Made by a program: the position numbers and the translations under genes. From the NCBI RefSeq assembly GCF_035594125.1, contig NC_087171.1, forward strand, positions 16,671,767 to 16,735,766: 64,000 nt of DNA, in the 5' to 3' direction. This DNA is from Scylla paramamosain. Its lineage: Eukaryota; Arthropoda; Malacostraca; Decapoda; Portunidae. Below the pieces are notes generated by a model. It saw only the letters and a program-made list of their open reading frames with translations, was not told the origin of the DNA and did not search any database. Below are positions 1 to 12,447 of the stretch, piece by piece (position 1 is the stretch's first letter; every line of letters starts with the position of its first letter).

Positions 1-839
1 GCAAGGGAAAAGGTGAAAGAAGGAAAAATGTCTTACACTGAAAATTGAAGAAGCAGTAAAAGAAAACTGAGAGGTCCCCGAAAATCTCATGTACATTTTA
101 TTTATAAGAAATCTCCCCGGATATTACAAAGATGTCAACGTAACTCTTGCATAAGAAATAGAGAATGTGCGTACGTGAGACTGTAGTGTGTGGCGTTTTG
201 TGGAGGGAGTCTGGGAATAATGTTTAGTTCTTTGTGTTTTATGATGTATGTACGCAGTATTAAGAGACGCAGGGTTGGAACAGAGACTGAGATATGAGAG
301 AAAGACTTGCATGGAAGAGAATATTAAAAGCAGTGAATTTTGTCTGAGTTTTGAACGTGTCATAGTGAAAGCTTTCTGTACATATGTTAGTTAGCTATTT
401 TCATTCCCGTTGGGTGCTTCAGGGTGACTCATATTATTTTGTACCTGTTATTATTTTACGTCTGTGGTTTTGAGTACAGTGAACCCCGAAGGTGTCACGT
501 AGGAAAGCTCATAAAAGAAAGTCTTATATCGCCAAGAATGAGCAGTAATGACGAATGACACACTACTGGATCAACAGAGGATATGGTGAAATTTATATAA
601 AAAAAGCTTTTTTTTTTTTTCTTTCTACACCGATACTCTTTCCTCGTCTTGCCCTTTTGCTGGAATTTACTCTGCATAAAACACAAAGACATTGGAATGT
701 TTACTCGCACCGAATATTATGTTACCAGAAAGAACACACACACACACACACACCAAATAAATAAAAAAATAAAATAAAACAAACTAAAATAAAAAAAAAG
801 AAAAGAAAATAGCAAATAGAAAGAAACCTCCCCACCACG
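1..839. other. Unique AT-rich non-coding DNA
   Basis: I see no gene here. The stretch holds a T-run near 607-620, a short (AC)n of about 20 bp near 735, and an A-rich tract near 755-815. Open frames are short and unremarkable. Confidence 0.6.
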
Positions 840-1340
840 TAGGAAGCAAAAATATTCTCCGTAACTTTCGCCAATGTGCTCAATGCGCGGAGTCGTGTGT
901 GGCGGCGAGGCTTCCGTGACTCAGAGGCGAGGTGTGCAGGCAGGCAGGAGCAGCGGGAGGGTAGGGTTGAAGATCACATAACGGAACCCTCTCCAGTCCT
1001 GTAGTTGTCTTCATTGCTTCACGGGGCGGGAGGAGGAGGAGGAGGAGGAGGAGGAGGAGGAGGAGGAAAGATGGTGAGCGAGTGCCTATTGGGTTCTTGA
1101 GGCTGTGGTATTTTCCCCTGCGGTATTCTCAGAGAGTGGCGCCTCGCCCACACGCCTCGTCACTGGCGGGCGGGAGGAGGTGCAGCAGGCGGAACACATC
1201 TGATGATATACAGCCAAGCGAAGGCCAGGCAGGGTGTTGTTGTTCCCTTCTGAGTCCATTCCGGGAGCTGTAAATAAAAAAATGCCGCGTGAAAAATGAA
1301 AGCCACCGCCATGGGAATAGGAAGTACATGGTAAGAGGAA
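840..1340 (+). promoter_or_regulatory. Putative GC-richer promoter / 5' exon region
   Basis: This patch is clearly richer in G+C and CpG than its flanks. It contains a CCAAT motif (871-875), an AP-1-type TGACTCA (917-923) and a GC box GGGGCGGG (1023-1030), followed by (GAG)n. At 1311 an ATG sits in a textbook Kozak context (GCCACCGCCATGG), and 17 nt later ATG|GTAAGA (GT at 1331) matches a splice donor. This would fit a 5' UTR plus a very short first coding segment (Met-Gly-Ile-Gly-Ser-Thr) of a gene lying downstream. No matching downstream exon was identified, so the promoter reading is inference from motif density. Confidence 0.25.
1029..1067. repeat. (GAG)13 microsatellite
   Basis: Pure GAG triplets directly follow the GC-box motif, inside the GC-rich patch. 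Confidence 0.95.
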
Positions 1341-3394
1341 GTGACAGGAAGGAAGAGCAGGATTAAAAAAGAATATTTATAATAGGATGGACTCTACTGG
1401 GAGACATCCAGAGGTAGTGAATGATTTCCAGGCTTTCTTTTTCCCCTCTGATAATTCTTCTGGGAGGAGGAAACCGCTGCTGTTGCCACCGCCACCACCA
1501 TCACACCACTACCGTTATTACATCCACTATCACCACCACCACCACCACCACCACTTCCGTTAATACAACCATCACTGATCCCACCCCTCCTTGCTCTCAC
1601 CATCGTTACTAGAACAACCATTACCACTAAACACTGTCTTTGAACATTGCGATAACAACAAACGTTATTCAGTGTTGTTTACTTCTCTTCTACGTCTCTC
1701 TTCATTGGTTTCCCGTCAAGCTTAATATAATAATGTGTTGCAAATTAAGATTATAATTTCAAAAGCTACCACTGACCGCGAAAGGAGAGATCAAATAGTT
1801 TAAAAGTTTCATTGTTTATAGCTTTTTTTTTGCCCAGAAAATAATGTAGGGTCACTCAGACAATTGGCAAACTGTCATTACCGTAAGAGTTAACCCTTTG
1901 AGTGCTATTTGTTACATCTTTCTTTAATTACTAATCACTGAGACATCTTTACTTGTTCTACTTGCCACCTCTGATCTTTAAACTGGGTAGAAAATGCAAA
2001 TTCTGTTCTTTTTAATCCACTTCTTTCTTGCTTATAAAGATTTCATGCATTATTTCTGGTGCTGCTAATTGTTTCGTATCGCATCGTAAAAGGGTTAAAA
2101 TTTGGGTCCTTGAACTCTTCCTGAAATGTCCAGTACCAGTAAGCTGTCTTGGTGTTTCGTCGTGTAGCAACGGGGTTTGAGTGTTTGCTCCAGGTGCCTC
2201 TCATGCTGACGAAAGTTAACCAGCTAAAGTTAATGTATTAAAAACAGGCATTCCGTGTAATTAGGGGTTGTGAAACTATGAGGAAATCTTGTTTCTTGAT
2301 TTCTCATAATTAGTAATTCCAGAAAGCCTCCACGTGCTGTAGTCAGTAATTATGATGCCTTTGATTTGCACGGCGTTATTCTTGACTTAAAACTTGCTTA
2401 TAACTACCACCTGAGCTGTGTTGCTTCTCCATCTGAAAAAAAAAAGTTGGTTGTTGAAAAAAAAAAAAAACTTACTGAAAATATTGCTCGGAGTTTCTTT
2501 TTCATTTTCAATTTTCCCATTTTTCTTTCTTTTTAAATCAACATTCTGGTCTTCCTGTTTGCTGTTGATTCACATCTAAAGCTTTTTGATCAATTTCATT
2601 TGAATTCTTTATTTCTCCATGTCACTTGTAAACTTCACCATATCTAGGTCACCGTTCCTGACCTTGGCCTTGCTTTATAAAATATGTGTTGTGCTGACCA
2701 GACCCTGCTCAGTAAGTCTTCACTTCTGATCATTTCTTTTTCTTTCTTTTTCTATCATGAGAGGGAAAGTGAAGGATTGCGAAACATGCTTGAAAAAAAA
2801 AAATCAACTGAGTTCCACATGCATAAACAAAAAAGAAAGGAAGTGGAAATAGAAAAAAAAAAATGTGTAAAGGTGGAATTTTCCAATAAACCTCACCTGG
2901 GGAAGGCATAAGAAAAAAAAATGGAAACGCTAATTGATTTTGTACTTAAGTAGGATGTACAAAACAGGGAGAGTCATCCAGAGTCGTTGACAGGAGGAAG
3001 AGGAGGAGGAGGACGAGTTATGCAATTATCACTTTTAAACTTGAAAAAAAAAAGAAGAAAACAGGGAAAGTTGCAGCGTGTTGGACTTGTACAGACAGAA
3101 GATGGTAATTTAAAGGAGAGACAACATAATGTGATCTTATAGGAGTGGTGATGAGTGAAGCATCTCTCTCCCTCACCAGCACACGAGATGCTAACTTCAT
3201 ACAGGCTGCAGCGAGATTAATGTAAATGATATTCTAAGGTATAATTTGTCTTCGATTCCACTCCACTCACTTTCCCAGATGTTGCGATCGAGCAGTAACG
3301 AGAGTGTGAATCCTTATTTAACTAATGGCGCTCTAAGTGGGAACATCATTAGTGGTATGACAAGTGGTGAAAATGTCAGGTTGTTCCTTTTCTG
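1341..3394. other. Unique AT-rich non-coding DNA
   Basis: No gene is recognised. It contains a short (CCA)8 near 1530-1554 within CCA/CAT-rich DNA, several A or T runs of 8-13, and a small GA-rich patch near 2996-3015. Open frames are short and show no familiar motif. Confidence 0.6.
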
Positions 3395-4130
3395 TCCTCC
3401 TCCTCCTCCTCCTCCTCCTCCTCCTCCTCCTCCTCCTCCTCCTCCTCCTCCTCCTCCTCCTCCCCCCTTTATTTTTTCTCTTACCTTTTCTTCATTCTGC
3501 TCATTTTACTTTCTTCTCTTTTTCTTTCACCATCACCACCATCACATTTTCCTCTTCCTCTTCCTCCTTCTCCTCCTCCATGTCTTTTACTACCTCTTCC
3601 TCCTTTTCATCCTTCTTCATGTCCATATCCTATTCTTCTCCTTCCCCCTGTTCTTTTTTCAGCTCTTTTTCATCCTTCTCGATCTCTTTCTCCTGTTCTT
3701 TCCCTTTCTCATTTTCTTCTTGCCTCACCTTCTTCACAACTTCCTCCTCCTCTTCCTCCTCTTTCCTCTTTCCTCTCCACCATCTTGACTTCCTTCACCA
3801 TCTACTCTACCTTCTTGTCCACAACGTTTTTTTTCCTTTACTTTTTTTTTTTACCTTCTTCTGTATTTTTTATTTATTTTTTTTTTACTTTTCCTTACTT
3901 ACTTACTTTCCTTACTTATTGCATCCCCTCATGTTCCGTCCCCTACTACCCCATTTTCTTCCTTCTTTCTCTTTCATTTCCTTTTCTCCTCTCCTCCTCT
4001 TTCTCTTCCTCTATTTCCTCCACTCCTCACGCTACTGATGATGCTCCACGGTTCCGTCTTTCCTTCCTTCTTTCTCCTTCACTTCCATTTTCTCCTTCCT
4101 CCTCTTTCTGTCCCTCTATTTCCTCCTCCA
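3395..4130. repeat. Long polypyrimidine tract with (TCC)n core
   Basis: The first ~69 bases are pure TCC triplets. The next ~660 bases remain overwhelmingly C and T with only scattered purines, so the other strand is nearly homopurine. Long open frames here, rich in Phe, Ser and Leu, are composition artefacts. Mirror-symmetric homopurine DNA of this kind can form intramolecular triplexes. Confidence 0.85.
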
Positions 4131-4139
4131 CTCCTCACG

Positions 4140-4435
<296 letters not shown>

Positions 4436-4451
4436 CCCGGTCTGCCTCCCT

Positions 4452-4519
4452 TCCTCCTCCTCCTCCTCCTCCTCCTCCTCCTCCTCCTCCTCCTCCTCCT
4501 CCTCCTCCTCCTCCTCCTC
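4452..4519. repeat. (CCT)22 microsatellite
   Basis: Pure CCT triplets about 18 bp after the TC array. Together with the TC array this makes a nearly pure pyrimidine block of ~190 bp. Confidence 0.96.
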
Positions 4520-4708
4520 TTTCCCTTCAGGTTTCCTTTCTTTCCACAACTTCTTTCTTCTTTCAACATTTTCCGTGTCGTCTTCGTACCTCTCGTGGCT
4601 CCGGCAAAACTAGATGTATATTTTTTTTTCCTTGTTTTTGCGTTTGTTGCTCTTGCGTAACTTCTTTCCGTTTATATTTTTGTTTTGTTCACGCTTATAT
4701 TTAACGCG

Positions 4709-4711
<3 letters not shown>

Positions 4712-4798
<87 letters not shown>
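4712..4798. repeat. (AC)43 microsatellite
   Basis: Uninterrupted AC dinucleotides, entered from an alternating GCGCGTACAC sequence that could favour Z-DNA. Confidence 0.97.
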
Positions 4799-4801
<3 letters not shown>

Positions 4802-5298
4802 CTTGTTTAACTCTATTGACTTTCATCCTCTCATTCATTATCTTGACGTTGTCTTACATTCACTCCCGTTTTCTGTTTAATGAGTGTGAAGGAGCACCAT
4901 TTAATTTCATCATTGCTCGAAGCTGCGAAAAAAAAAAAGAAAAATCGATATATAATTTTTTCCAATACGTGAATGGAAAGTTGTCACAAATGAACGATGA
5001 AAAGTTGAAACTCCCTTACCCCAAGAGTCTATACGAGCCCAGCGGTGCATACCGTAGTTCCCTTTCAAGGACATAATGCCGCCAAGTGCCGCCTTTCACT
5101 GGGTTTTATTGACGGACTCCTTACACTGAGAGAGCCTCGCGTGTGGCTGCGTCGCCGTGGCGGTGATTGGGTTTCGGGGATGATGAGCGCGTTAAAGCGG
5201 CGACCATTACATCACTGCTGCTTAAGTGTTATTCAGACCTACTGGAAGCAATGGAGTATTTTGCCAGCTTTACTGTTCCCTCTTGCCTCGTGTTTTGA

Positions 5299-5534
5299 GA
5301 CTCTTGTTGTGCTTCGTGGAGCTATAAAGGATATGATTGCTATGATTGTGTTTTATATTTTTATCTCGTGTTTTGTTGCATGTTCTCTTTCCTTTTCTTG
5401 CCTTTTGTGTGGGGAGGACTCTTGTTTTGCTTTGTGGATTCATAGAGGATGATGATTACTATGATTGTGTTTTATATTTTTACCTCTTGTCTTGGTGGGT
5501 GTTGTCTTTACATTTCTTGTCTTGTGTTTTAACC
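5299..5534. repeat. Tandem duplication, ~118-bp unit, two copies
   Basis: Copy 1 (5299-5416) and copy 2 (5417-~5534) both start with GACTCTTGTT and share TATGATTGTGTTTTATATTT at the same offset. They differ at many positions, so the duplication is old. The open frames that span it are repetitive readings and not a recognisable protein. Confidence 0.75.
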
Positions 5535-5905
5535 GAGAACAAAGATTTACTCCGTGCCTTCGACTACACAGGACCTACTTTGCCTCAAGTGTCTGTTTGT
5601 TGAAGTCTAACTACTACAACGCGTTTCAGGGGCCTTGTTACATCGCTTTTCGGGAATAACTTTCTAACAAACTGATGAATTGGGATCATACTTTAACAGA
5701 AGATGGCTTAGACACTTCGCTAGTTTTTATCACAATAGTCAAGTCAAAGGTCAGTAAATTTACCACCGAGCGCAACACGTGGCCAAGACCTTACCTTACC
5801 TTTTGAGTACCTGTTCGCTCAAGTCTCCCTAGCTGAAAAAAAAAAAAAAAACTGGCCTGCTGTGGGGAAAGTATTCAGTGATCTTGCTGTCAGAGTATAA
5901 AATTG

Positions 5906-5993
5906 CAAAAAAAATAAAAAATAAAAATAAATAAAAATAAATAAAATAAATAAATAAAAATAAATAAATAAAGAAATAAAGAAAGAAAGAAAA
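5906..5993. repeat. A-rich (AAATA/AAAT)n tract
   Basis: Irregular AAATA, AAAT and AAAG units follow a run of eight A's. It resembles either the eroded A-tail of a retroposed element or a degenerate microsatellite; no element body is recognisable upstream. Confidence 0.7.
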
Positions 5994-7187
5994 GATATAT
6001 TATTTCCTTCCCTTTTTTTTGCTTCCTAGTGAATATTAGTTAGACTTAAATGCGGAGACTTTTCGATGCTTTGTGATGAGGTGTGTTGGTGTGTCAGTAT
6101 TTCTGAAGCACCGTGTGAAACTGTGCAGGTGATTCAGTGGTTCTTGTGTGTGTGTGTGTGTGTGTGAAGGCGTCTAAGCGTGAGGCGAGGCTATCGTGTG
6201 CAGCTTCTGTATCACTTAGGTGGTGAAAGAATAAAGGAAAGAAGAGGAGGAAGCGAAAACAAAGGAAAGAGGAAGAGGAGGAAGAGGAGGAAAGGGTTAT
6301 GAACAAATTAATAATGATGGTGTTCATGATGATCGTTATGATAATGACAAATAGGAGGAAGAGGAGGAGGAGGAGGAATATTAAAGAAAGGGAAAAAAGC
6401 ACTATCTCAGTCAACAACGAGGCACTACCAAAGATAAGGGGAAAGAAGAGGAAGGGAGATAGACAAGAAAAATATGAATAAAGATATGAGAACAGAGAGG
6501 AAAAAGCGAAGGGAAAAACAATAAGGAGGTGGATGAGAAGAGAGGAAAGAAAATAACCAATTCATAGATAGAGAGATGCATTGAGAGATGGATGGATAAA
6601 TAGATAGACTGGAGGTACATAGATAGGAAGATAAGTAGAGGCATGTATAAAAAGTACTTATTCACTATATCAAAGCAGAAGGTACATAGAATTTTTAATT
6701 ACTGAGTAAAATCCTCATAGAAAAAATAAATGAGAAAATGAAAAAAAAAAAATCATACTTTATTCACAATTTTGATGAATATATGTGCAGTATGTGTGTC
6801 TGAACAAATAATTGGTGGCATGTATATTTTTGTCGAGGCTGCATGTCTTTTTAACGGCAAACACCCACTTGTACTAACTCATCAAATAGAGAGGACTGAG
6901 TTGAGCGTGAAAGAATCTATTTCCTGGCCGCTCTTTCCTTGCATCTAAGCCGAGAAAACTCTGAAAACAACTTTATTGCGTCGGGCAAGAAAGAAGGAAA
7001 AAGCTGAATTAAGGCAAGCTCTAGCTGGAATGGGTTTGGGGGGGGGGGGAGCGAATGACCTCTTAAACTTAATTCTTCTTCAAAGTTTATAATTTTGTTT
7101 TGCGTATCTCATACATCGGGGAAAGTGTGCATCAGCGTCATCAGCGTCATATAATAAATGTAAAGTGCTGTGAATAGAGACACATGA
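5994..7187. other. Non-coding, partly purine-rich DNA
   Basis: It contains a short (TG)n near 6144-6166, a purine-rich stretch at about 6230-6640 with GGA triplets and scattered GATA/GATG units, and a G run near 7038-7049. No gene is recognised. Confidence 0.55.
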
Positions 7188-7434
7188 TTTCCTTTTGATA
7201 TATAGGGAGTAGAGAGCTACCACCACCATCACCACCTTGAGAAACAACCCATGCCTCGAAGCTCACGTCTTATGTTCCTTTCTGCGTCACTCCTCTCACC
7301 CCTACAGATTGTTTCCTTGTTATAGAGATTAGAGAGCCAAGGGACGGTCATCACCACCTTGAGAAGCAGCCTGCGCCTCGAAGTTCATGTCTTAAGTCCC
7401 TTGCTGCGTCACTCCTCTCATCCTTAGAAGTTGT
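7188..7434. repeat. Tandem duplication, ~124-bp unit, two copies
   Basis: Copy 1 starts at 7188 and copy 2 at 7312, both with TTTCCTT. Shared blocks include TCATCACCACCTTGAGAA-like, GCCTCGAAG and TGCGTCACTCCTCTCA, in the same order and spacing. The copies have diverged substantially by substitution. No coding potential is evident. Confidence 0.8.
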
Positions 7435-9614
7435 TTACGACGCACGGCGAACCCGCTCGCGGGATGAGCAGAGAAGGTTAAGGCTTAGGTTAAGACTTAG
7501 GCCTCTCCCAGAGTTTGCTGCCTCCAGGGACGTTTTGACTCTCTCCCCTCTTTTTTCCCCTTCTTCACACTCCTCTCGGCGAGGGTAACAAGGCACCAGC
7601 CACCTCGTTAGTAATATTACCTCCATCGTCTTTCCCATATCAGTCCTTGGCCAGGTCTCTCCATTCGTTCTCTTAATGTATACTCTAGGTGTCCCTTCAA
7701 CAGACGCCTGTGCACACCAGTACGGGTCTGCCGTCAGCCAGGATCCCATTTCTCGCAAAGGATGGTCCCTGCGAGACGCGAGGGGAAGCGTCTAATCTTG
7801 ATAGGATTATCCTGTGCAATAGTTTTGTGTCTACCTTCGTTGTATGTTACTAATTTGAAACTAGAAAAAAGCGGACTTGGAGGTTGTCTTCTTCTTTGAT
7901 GTTATTTATGTATTTATTTGACTGAAGACTGTCACAAAACTGGGTATTTGTATTTTCATTTCGTCATGTGCTGTCCAAGTGCAGCTCATGGCTGTACACC
8001 ACTGCACATATTAACGTTCATGGACAGTAGAGTTGATGTAATCCTACAGTATTTCCTCTCACTTCAGACACACTGAGATATAAAAGTGAATAAATAGTTT
8101 ATTTGTGCAAGTAGAAAGTGTTCCGAATATGTAGGAGTATTGACAGTGACGTTGCTTTTGAAGGATTTTTCTCTACCCGCGTGCTTCAGTATCAGTCCGA
8201 CCAAATATTTTGTGTACGAGTCAGGCTTCTGTGTCGGAATTCGTTCCGTCATTTGCGAGCGTGGTTGTAGCGATGAATGGGCGACTTCCCGTGCAGGCAG
8301 GTTGCTGCAGGTCACTGAGCTGGGCTGGTGAGTGCGTAAGGTATACATTCCCCTGCATGCCCAGTGTGTGTTAACTTTGTTGATACAGCGCGAGGTGAGG
8401 GTCGCTGTACGTGTTCGTTTTCCTAACACTGCGTAGTAGGAGCGTGGAGCGTACTTACATAATCTCCCATCAGGGATTCGTTACACCTCTTTAACTTAAT
8501 TGGTTACAGAAGGCAGGAAATGTTCAGCTCACGGGTGTTGGCCACAAGTGTTAGTCATTGTTGACCAGCGCGGGTGACTGGCTGATTCCGTACTCAAGCT
8601 GTGTCACGCATCGTAGCGAAAGTTCAGTATCGCTCGCTTGTCATAACCAGGGACGTATGCTGCCTCCTCCTGATGTCAAGGAAAGTTGGATAATGTTTTA
8701 ACTTTTGTATATATGTGTAGTGCACATCAGGCGAATATGCAAAGTAAATAGACACTTATAATGTCAAAATAATTTGACACTTGTCATTGATTGGCTGCAC
8801 ATGCGGGCTTACTGTGTCCTGACTGGTTTATAATTCCATATTAATTATACACCTGCAGCTTCCGACTGCAGTGTTTGGGAGCACTGAGAGGTGAAGTGCG
8901 GGGGGAAGCGCGTTGGCGAGGTGAAGTTAACATTTAAGTATCCGGACTTTCGGACGCATGAAGGCACCATTTTTATTGAAAACTTTATAGAAGGAAAAAT
9001 AACAACAACAGCTTAGATTTCATTGTGTCATGATGGAACAACAAACGAGGGAAGAACGTGAACGATCAAATTGTTTATCTCGTCACTGAAGCTGAGGGAG
9101 TCTTCTTACCCGTGGAAAATAACATTTTTTTATTTGGGCAAAAAATATCAGGATATTGAAAAAAAAAAAACACTAACCGCAATGAAAGATGATACGAAAC
9201 ACGTGCGCTTCACCTAATGGAACATAAATTTCAATTTTTTTTTTTTAACCCCGATCAGTACCAGTCTCTTCAGTATATGAGTTTGCTTGTAAAGTGCGAA
9301 GAAATCGCACTTTACATATGTTATTTCAATTACTGTATGTCTTTTCCATTGATTAATTCCATTACCACTTCTTAAATCTTAAAGCTGCATCAATGGTAAA
9401 GTTGTGGAAAGCTGACCTCACTATCATAAAAAAAAAAAAAACAAAAAAAAACTAACGTTTCACTACATTCTACAGAAGCACGTACATGATTGTTACGAAG
9501 ATTAGAAGTTTGGACATGAAAGAGAGGAAAGCCTGTAAGCAAGGTAGAAAAATACAGGGTTAAAAAAAAGCGATAAATAATAGAATTGTGAAGAAGAGAT
9601 CCTTGAAAAATAAT

Positions 9615-9619
<5 letters not shown>
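7435..9619. other. Unique non-coding DNA
   Basis: I recognise no gene. Small items seen: a GGTTAAG/CTTAGG short repeat near 7476-7501 and a palindrome TGTCAAAATAATTTGACA at 8762-8779. Longer open frames near 7435-7758(-) and 8064-8429(-) lack any familiar motif. Confidence 0.55.

Positions 9620-9687
<68 letters not shown>
9620..9687. repeat. (GA)34 microsatellite
   Basis: Uninterrupted GA dinucleotides in an A-rich context. Confidence 0.97.
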
Positions 9688-9688
<1 letters not shown>

Positions 9689-9870
9689 CTTGGGGAGTTG
9701 GAAGGCAGCAAGGAATGTTACAACGAGATGAGGAAATTCCGTGGAAAGTTTAAGAAAAAAAAAAAAAATGCTGAAAAAAATGAATAACGAAATCGCTGGA
9801 GAAGGAAAGTCGTGTCAGCATCGTCCCAACAAAATAAAATTTCTACATCTTTTTTTTTTACATCTACATC

Positions 9871-10065
9871 TCTAATAAATTTGTAGTACATCTATATAAT
9901 AACATTCGCCTACATAATCAAATCCTTGCGTATACCTAATGAATTTTGTGTCTACATACTAAGTTTTTACATCCACATTATAATTTGGACATCTGCTTAA
10001 TGTAGTTTGTGGTTCTACGTAAGTTTGTAGATGTACACAGTAAATTTTGCGTCTGTAGTACATCT
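9871..10065. repeat. Degenerate ~21-bp minisatellite
   Basis: About nine units, each opening with TAAT/TAAG/TAAA and followed by a T-rich core and a variant of TCTACAT. Successive starts near 9938, 9959, 9980, 10000, 10018 and 10041 are 18-23 bp apart. Units are strongly diverged, so exact boundaries are uncertain. Confidence 0.55.
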
Positions 10066-10394
10066 TGAAGTCTGTACGTCATTGGCAAAATTTGGTTATC
10101 ATTTTTCACTCACTCATTGTGCTTGGTATTTCCACTCAGTATTGTATGAAGTCGTATGATCCTCAGACAGTCTCCCTAGAAAATCAGATGGTTGGTGTAT
10201 CCTCAGTTCACCAAAGCATTAAAAAAAAAAAAAAAAAAAATCAAGGAAAAGCTAAATTTGGAGAAAGTGAGCACAGAAGGTTACTTGACTTTCAACCTGA
10301 ATGTATGTGTATGAAATAAGATTTGTGCGTATATTGATCAAAGGAGAATGCAAAAAAAAAAGTGACGGATGAATAAAAAGAAAAGATAAACAAA

Positions 10395-10605
10395 AGATGC
10401 AAACGGATGACGAAAGATAGTGATATATAAAAAAAAAAGAAAGAAAGAAAGATACAAGGGGGAAGAACAGAAGGATGATGAAAGATGAAATGATATAAAA
10501 AACAACAACAACGAAGAAAAAAAATATATGAGGCAGAACAATTAAAGGATGACGAAAGATACAATAAAAAAAAAGTAAAAATCGATGAGACAGAACAGAT
10601 CCCAT
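10395..10605. repeat. Degenerate ~70-bp tandem repeat, about three copies
   Basis: The core GGATGACGAAAGAT (or GGATGATGAAAGAT) recurs near 10404, 10474 and 10546. Each copy is followed by an A-rich segment and then a GAAGAACAG or GGCAGAACA variant. Purine richness makes the minus-strand open frames here Phe/Leu/Ser-rich artefacts. Confidence 0.55.
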
Positions 10606-10895
10606 TTCGTTGCAATACTTACCTAAGCGTGAATATATGAAATTCTCAGTTCCGTGTCTACCTTTTTTTTTCTTTTTTTTCTGTATTGGATCTGTCAGGT
10701 ATACACGGGTGATTAGATCATAGCGTGGAATCTTATTTTGTACGCGTTTCCGTCAGTTTTGTAAATCTCCTGTGTGTTTGTGTGGAGTCATTCACACGGA
10801 AGGCATATGGGAAAAAGAACATTGACAGTGGCAGCAGTGGTGGTGATGGTTTTGATGTTGATGAAAGGTAGGAAGCAAACAGAGAACGAAGGAAG

Positions 10896-11148
10896 AGGAG
10901 GAGGAGGAGGAGAAGGAGGAGGAGGATCGACAAGGAGGACTAGTAATAGGAGGGAAGCATAGTTACTGTACCAGCAGCAGCAGTAATAGTCGTGTTGGTG
11001 GTGGTGGTAGAAGTAGTAGTTGTAGTAGTAATAGTAGTAGTAGTAATAGTAGTAGTAGTGGTAATAGTATGGATGTAACCGTAGTAATAGTAGTAGTAGT
11101 AAGAGGAGGAAGAGGAAGAGGAAGAGGAAGAGAAGGCTGTCGGCTTTC
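10896..11148. repeat. Trinucleotide-rich tract: GGA, GCA, GGT, then GTA/ATA units
   Basis: GGA triplets near 10896-10925 are followed by CAG/GTG units. A longer run of TAG/TAA triplets with interruptions then extends to ~11100 and ends in AGG/AAG units. It is a compound imperfect microsatellite. Confidence 0.8.
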
Positions 11149-11213
11149 ACAATGTATGACAATAACCCAAAGCAGATAAACTTGTCCAGGGGGAAGACTG
11201 AAACAAACAGATG

Positions 11214-11214
11214 C

Positions 11215-11297
<83 letters not shown>
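11214..11297. repeat. (GA)n, interrupted once
   Basis: GA dinucleotides with one GGA interruption near 11228. Only 13 bp separate it from a TC array of similar length, so the pair forms an inverted repeat. Confidence 0.96.
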
Positions 11298-11300
<3 letters not shown>

Positions 11301-11305
11301 GCAGG

Positions 11306-11417
<112 letters not shown>

Positions 11418-11728
11418 TCATACCTGCACGGTAGGTAAGATTCCAGTACAAACTAGTACAATACCTCACAAAAAAAAAACAACCCCACTACAAAACCAGT
11501 GGTGTGAATGCCAAATAACAAATACATGAAAAAATAAAGGATAGAGTTGGAAAGAGAGAGAAAGAGAAGAAGACAGAGAGAGAGAGAGAGAGAAAAGACA
11601 GGTTTCCACTCACAAGGGCAGACACTCAGCCACATTTTAATTACAAAGGCCACGTAAAGACGCGCCACTATATCAACTTAATTTTTTGAGGGAAGGGATG
11701 ATAATGGGGATTGCTGGCTGGATGGCTG

Positions 11729-11762
11729 GTTGGTTGTCTGGCTGGCTGGCTGGCTGGCTGGG
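11729..11762. repeat. (GGCT)n tetranucleotide repeat
   Basis: GGTT and GGCT tetramers precede a GC-rich segment carrying three AGGTCA-like half sites (11792-11828). Confidence 0.85.
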
Positions 11763-11869
11763 GAGGGTTTGAGGGGCGTCTGGTGGCGGTGTGACCCTGC
11801 GGCGCGGCATTGACCCAACACAAGGTCACGAGCAGCGGCTTTGAACATTGATCCAGAGTCACATGTGGT

Positions 11870-11873
<4 letters not shown>

Positions 11874-11956
<83 letters not shown>
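11874..11956. repeat. (TC)41 microsatellite
   Basis: Uninterrupted TC; the first array of the cassette at 11846-12116. Confidence 0.97.
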
Positions 11957-11958
<2 letters not shown>

Positions 11959-12010
11959 CACTTTTCCTCTCCCTTTCCTCTTCCCTACATTGATCCAGAA
12001 TCGCGTGTGG

Positions 12011-12119
<109 letters not shown>

Positions 12120-12405
12120 TCCCAGCCTCCCTTTTACTCCGTCTGTTTCTCATGTTCGCCACCACAAGGCCACTTCAGGCAGAGGGGCTTCGCGGCAGAG
12201 TCAGAGGCATCACGCACAGGCAGTCAGGCTTGCAGTGTCCGGGAAATGAATTAGATTTTCCCTTCATATATGCGATGCGAAGAGAAGAGGAACGCGTGCC
12301 GTCGCTTGGCCATTAACCCTGTGTATCAAAGCAGCACGACTGGCTTTCACGAGGCTCTGAAATGGAGACACTGCCTAATGACGGTGATAGATACGTGTGT
12401 GTGCC

Positions 12406-12406
<1 letters not shown>

Positions 12407-12443
<37 letters not shown>
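12407..12443. repeat. (TC)18 microsatellite
   Basis: A shorter TC array between the direct and inverted cassette copies. Confidence 0.95.
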
Positions 12444-12447
<4 letters not shown>

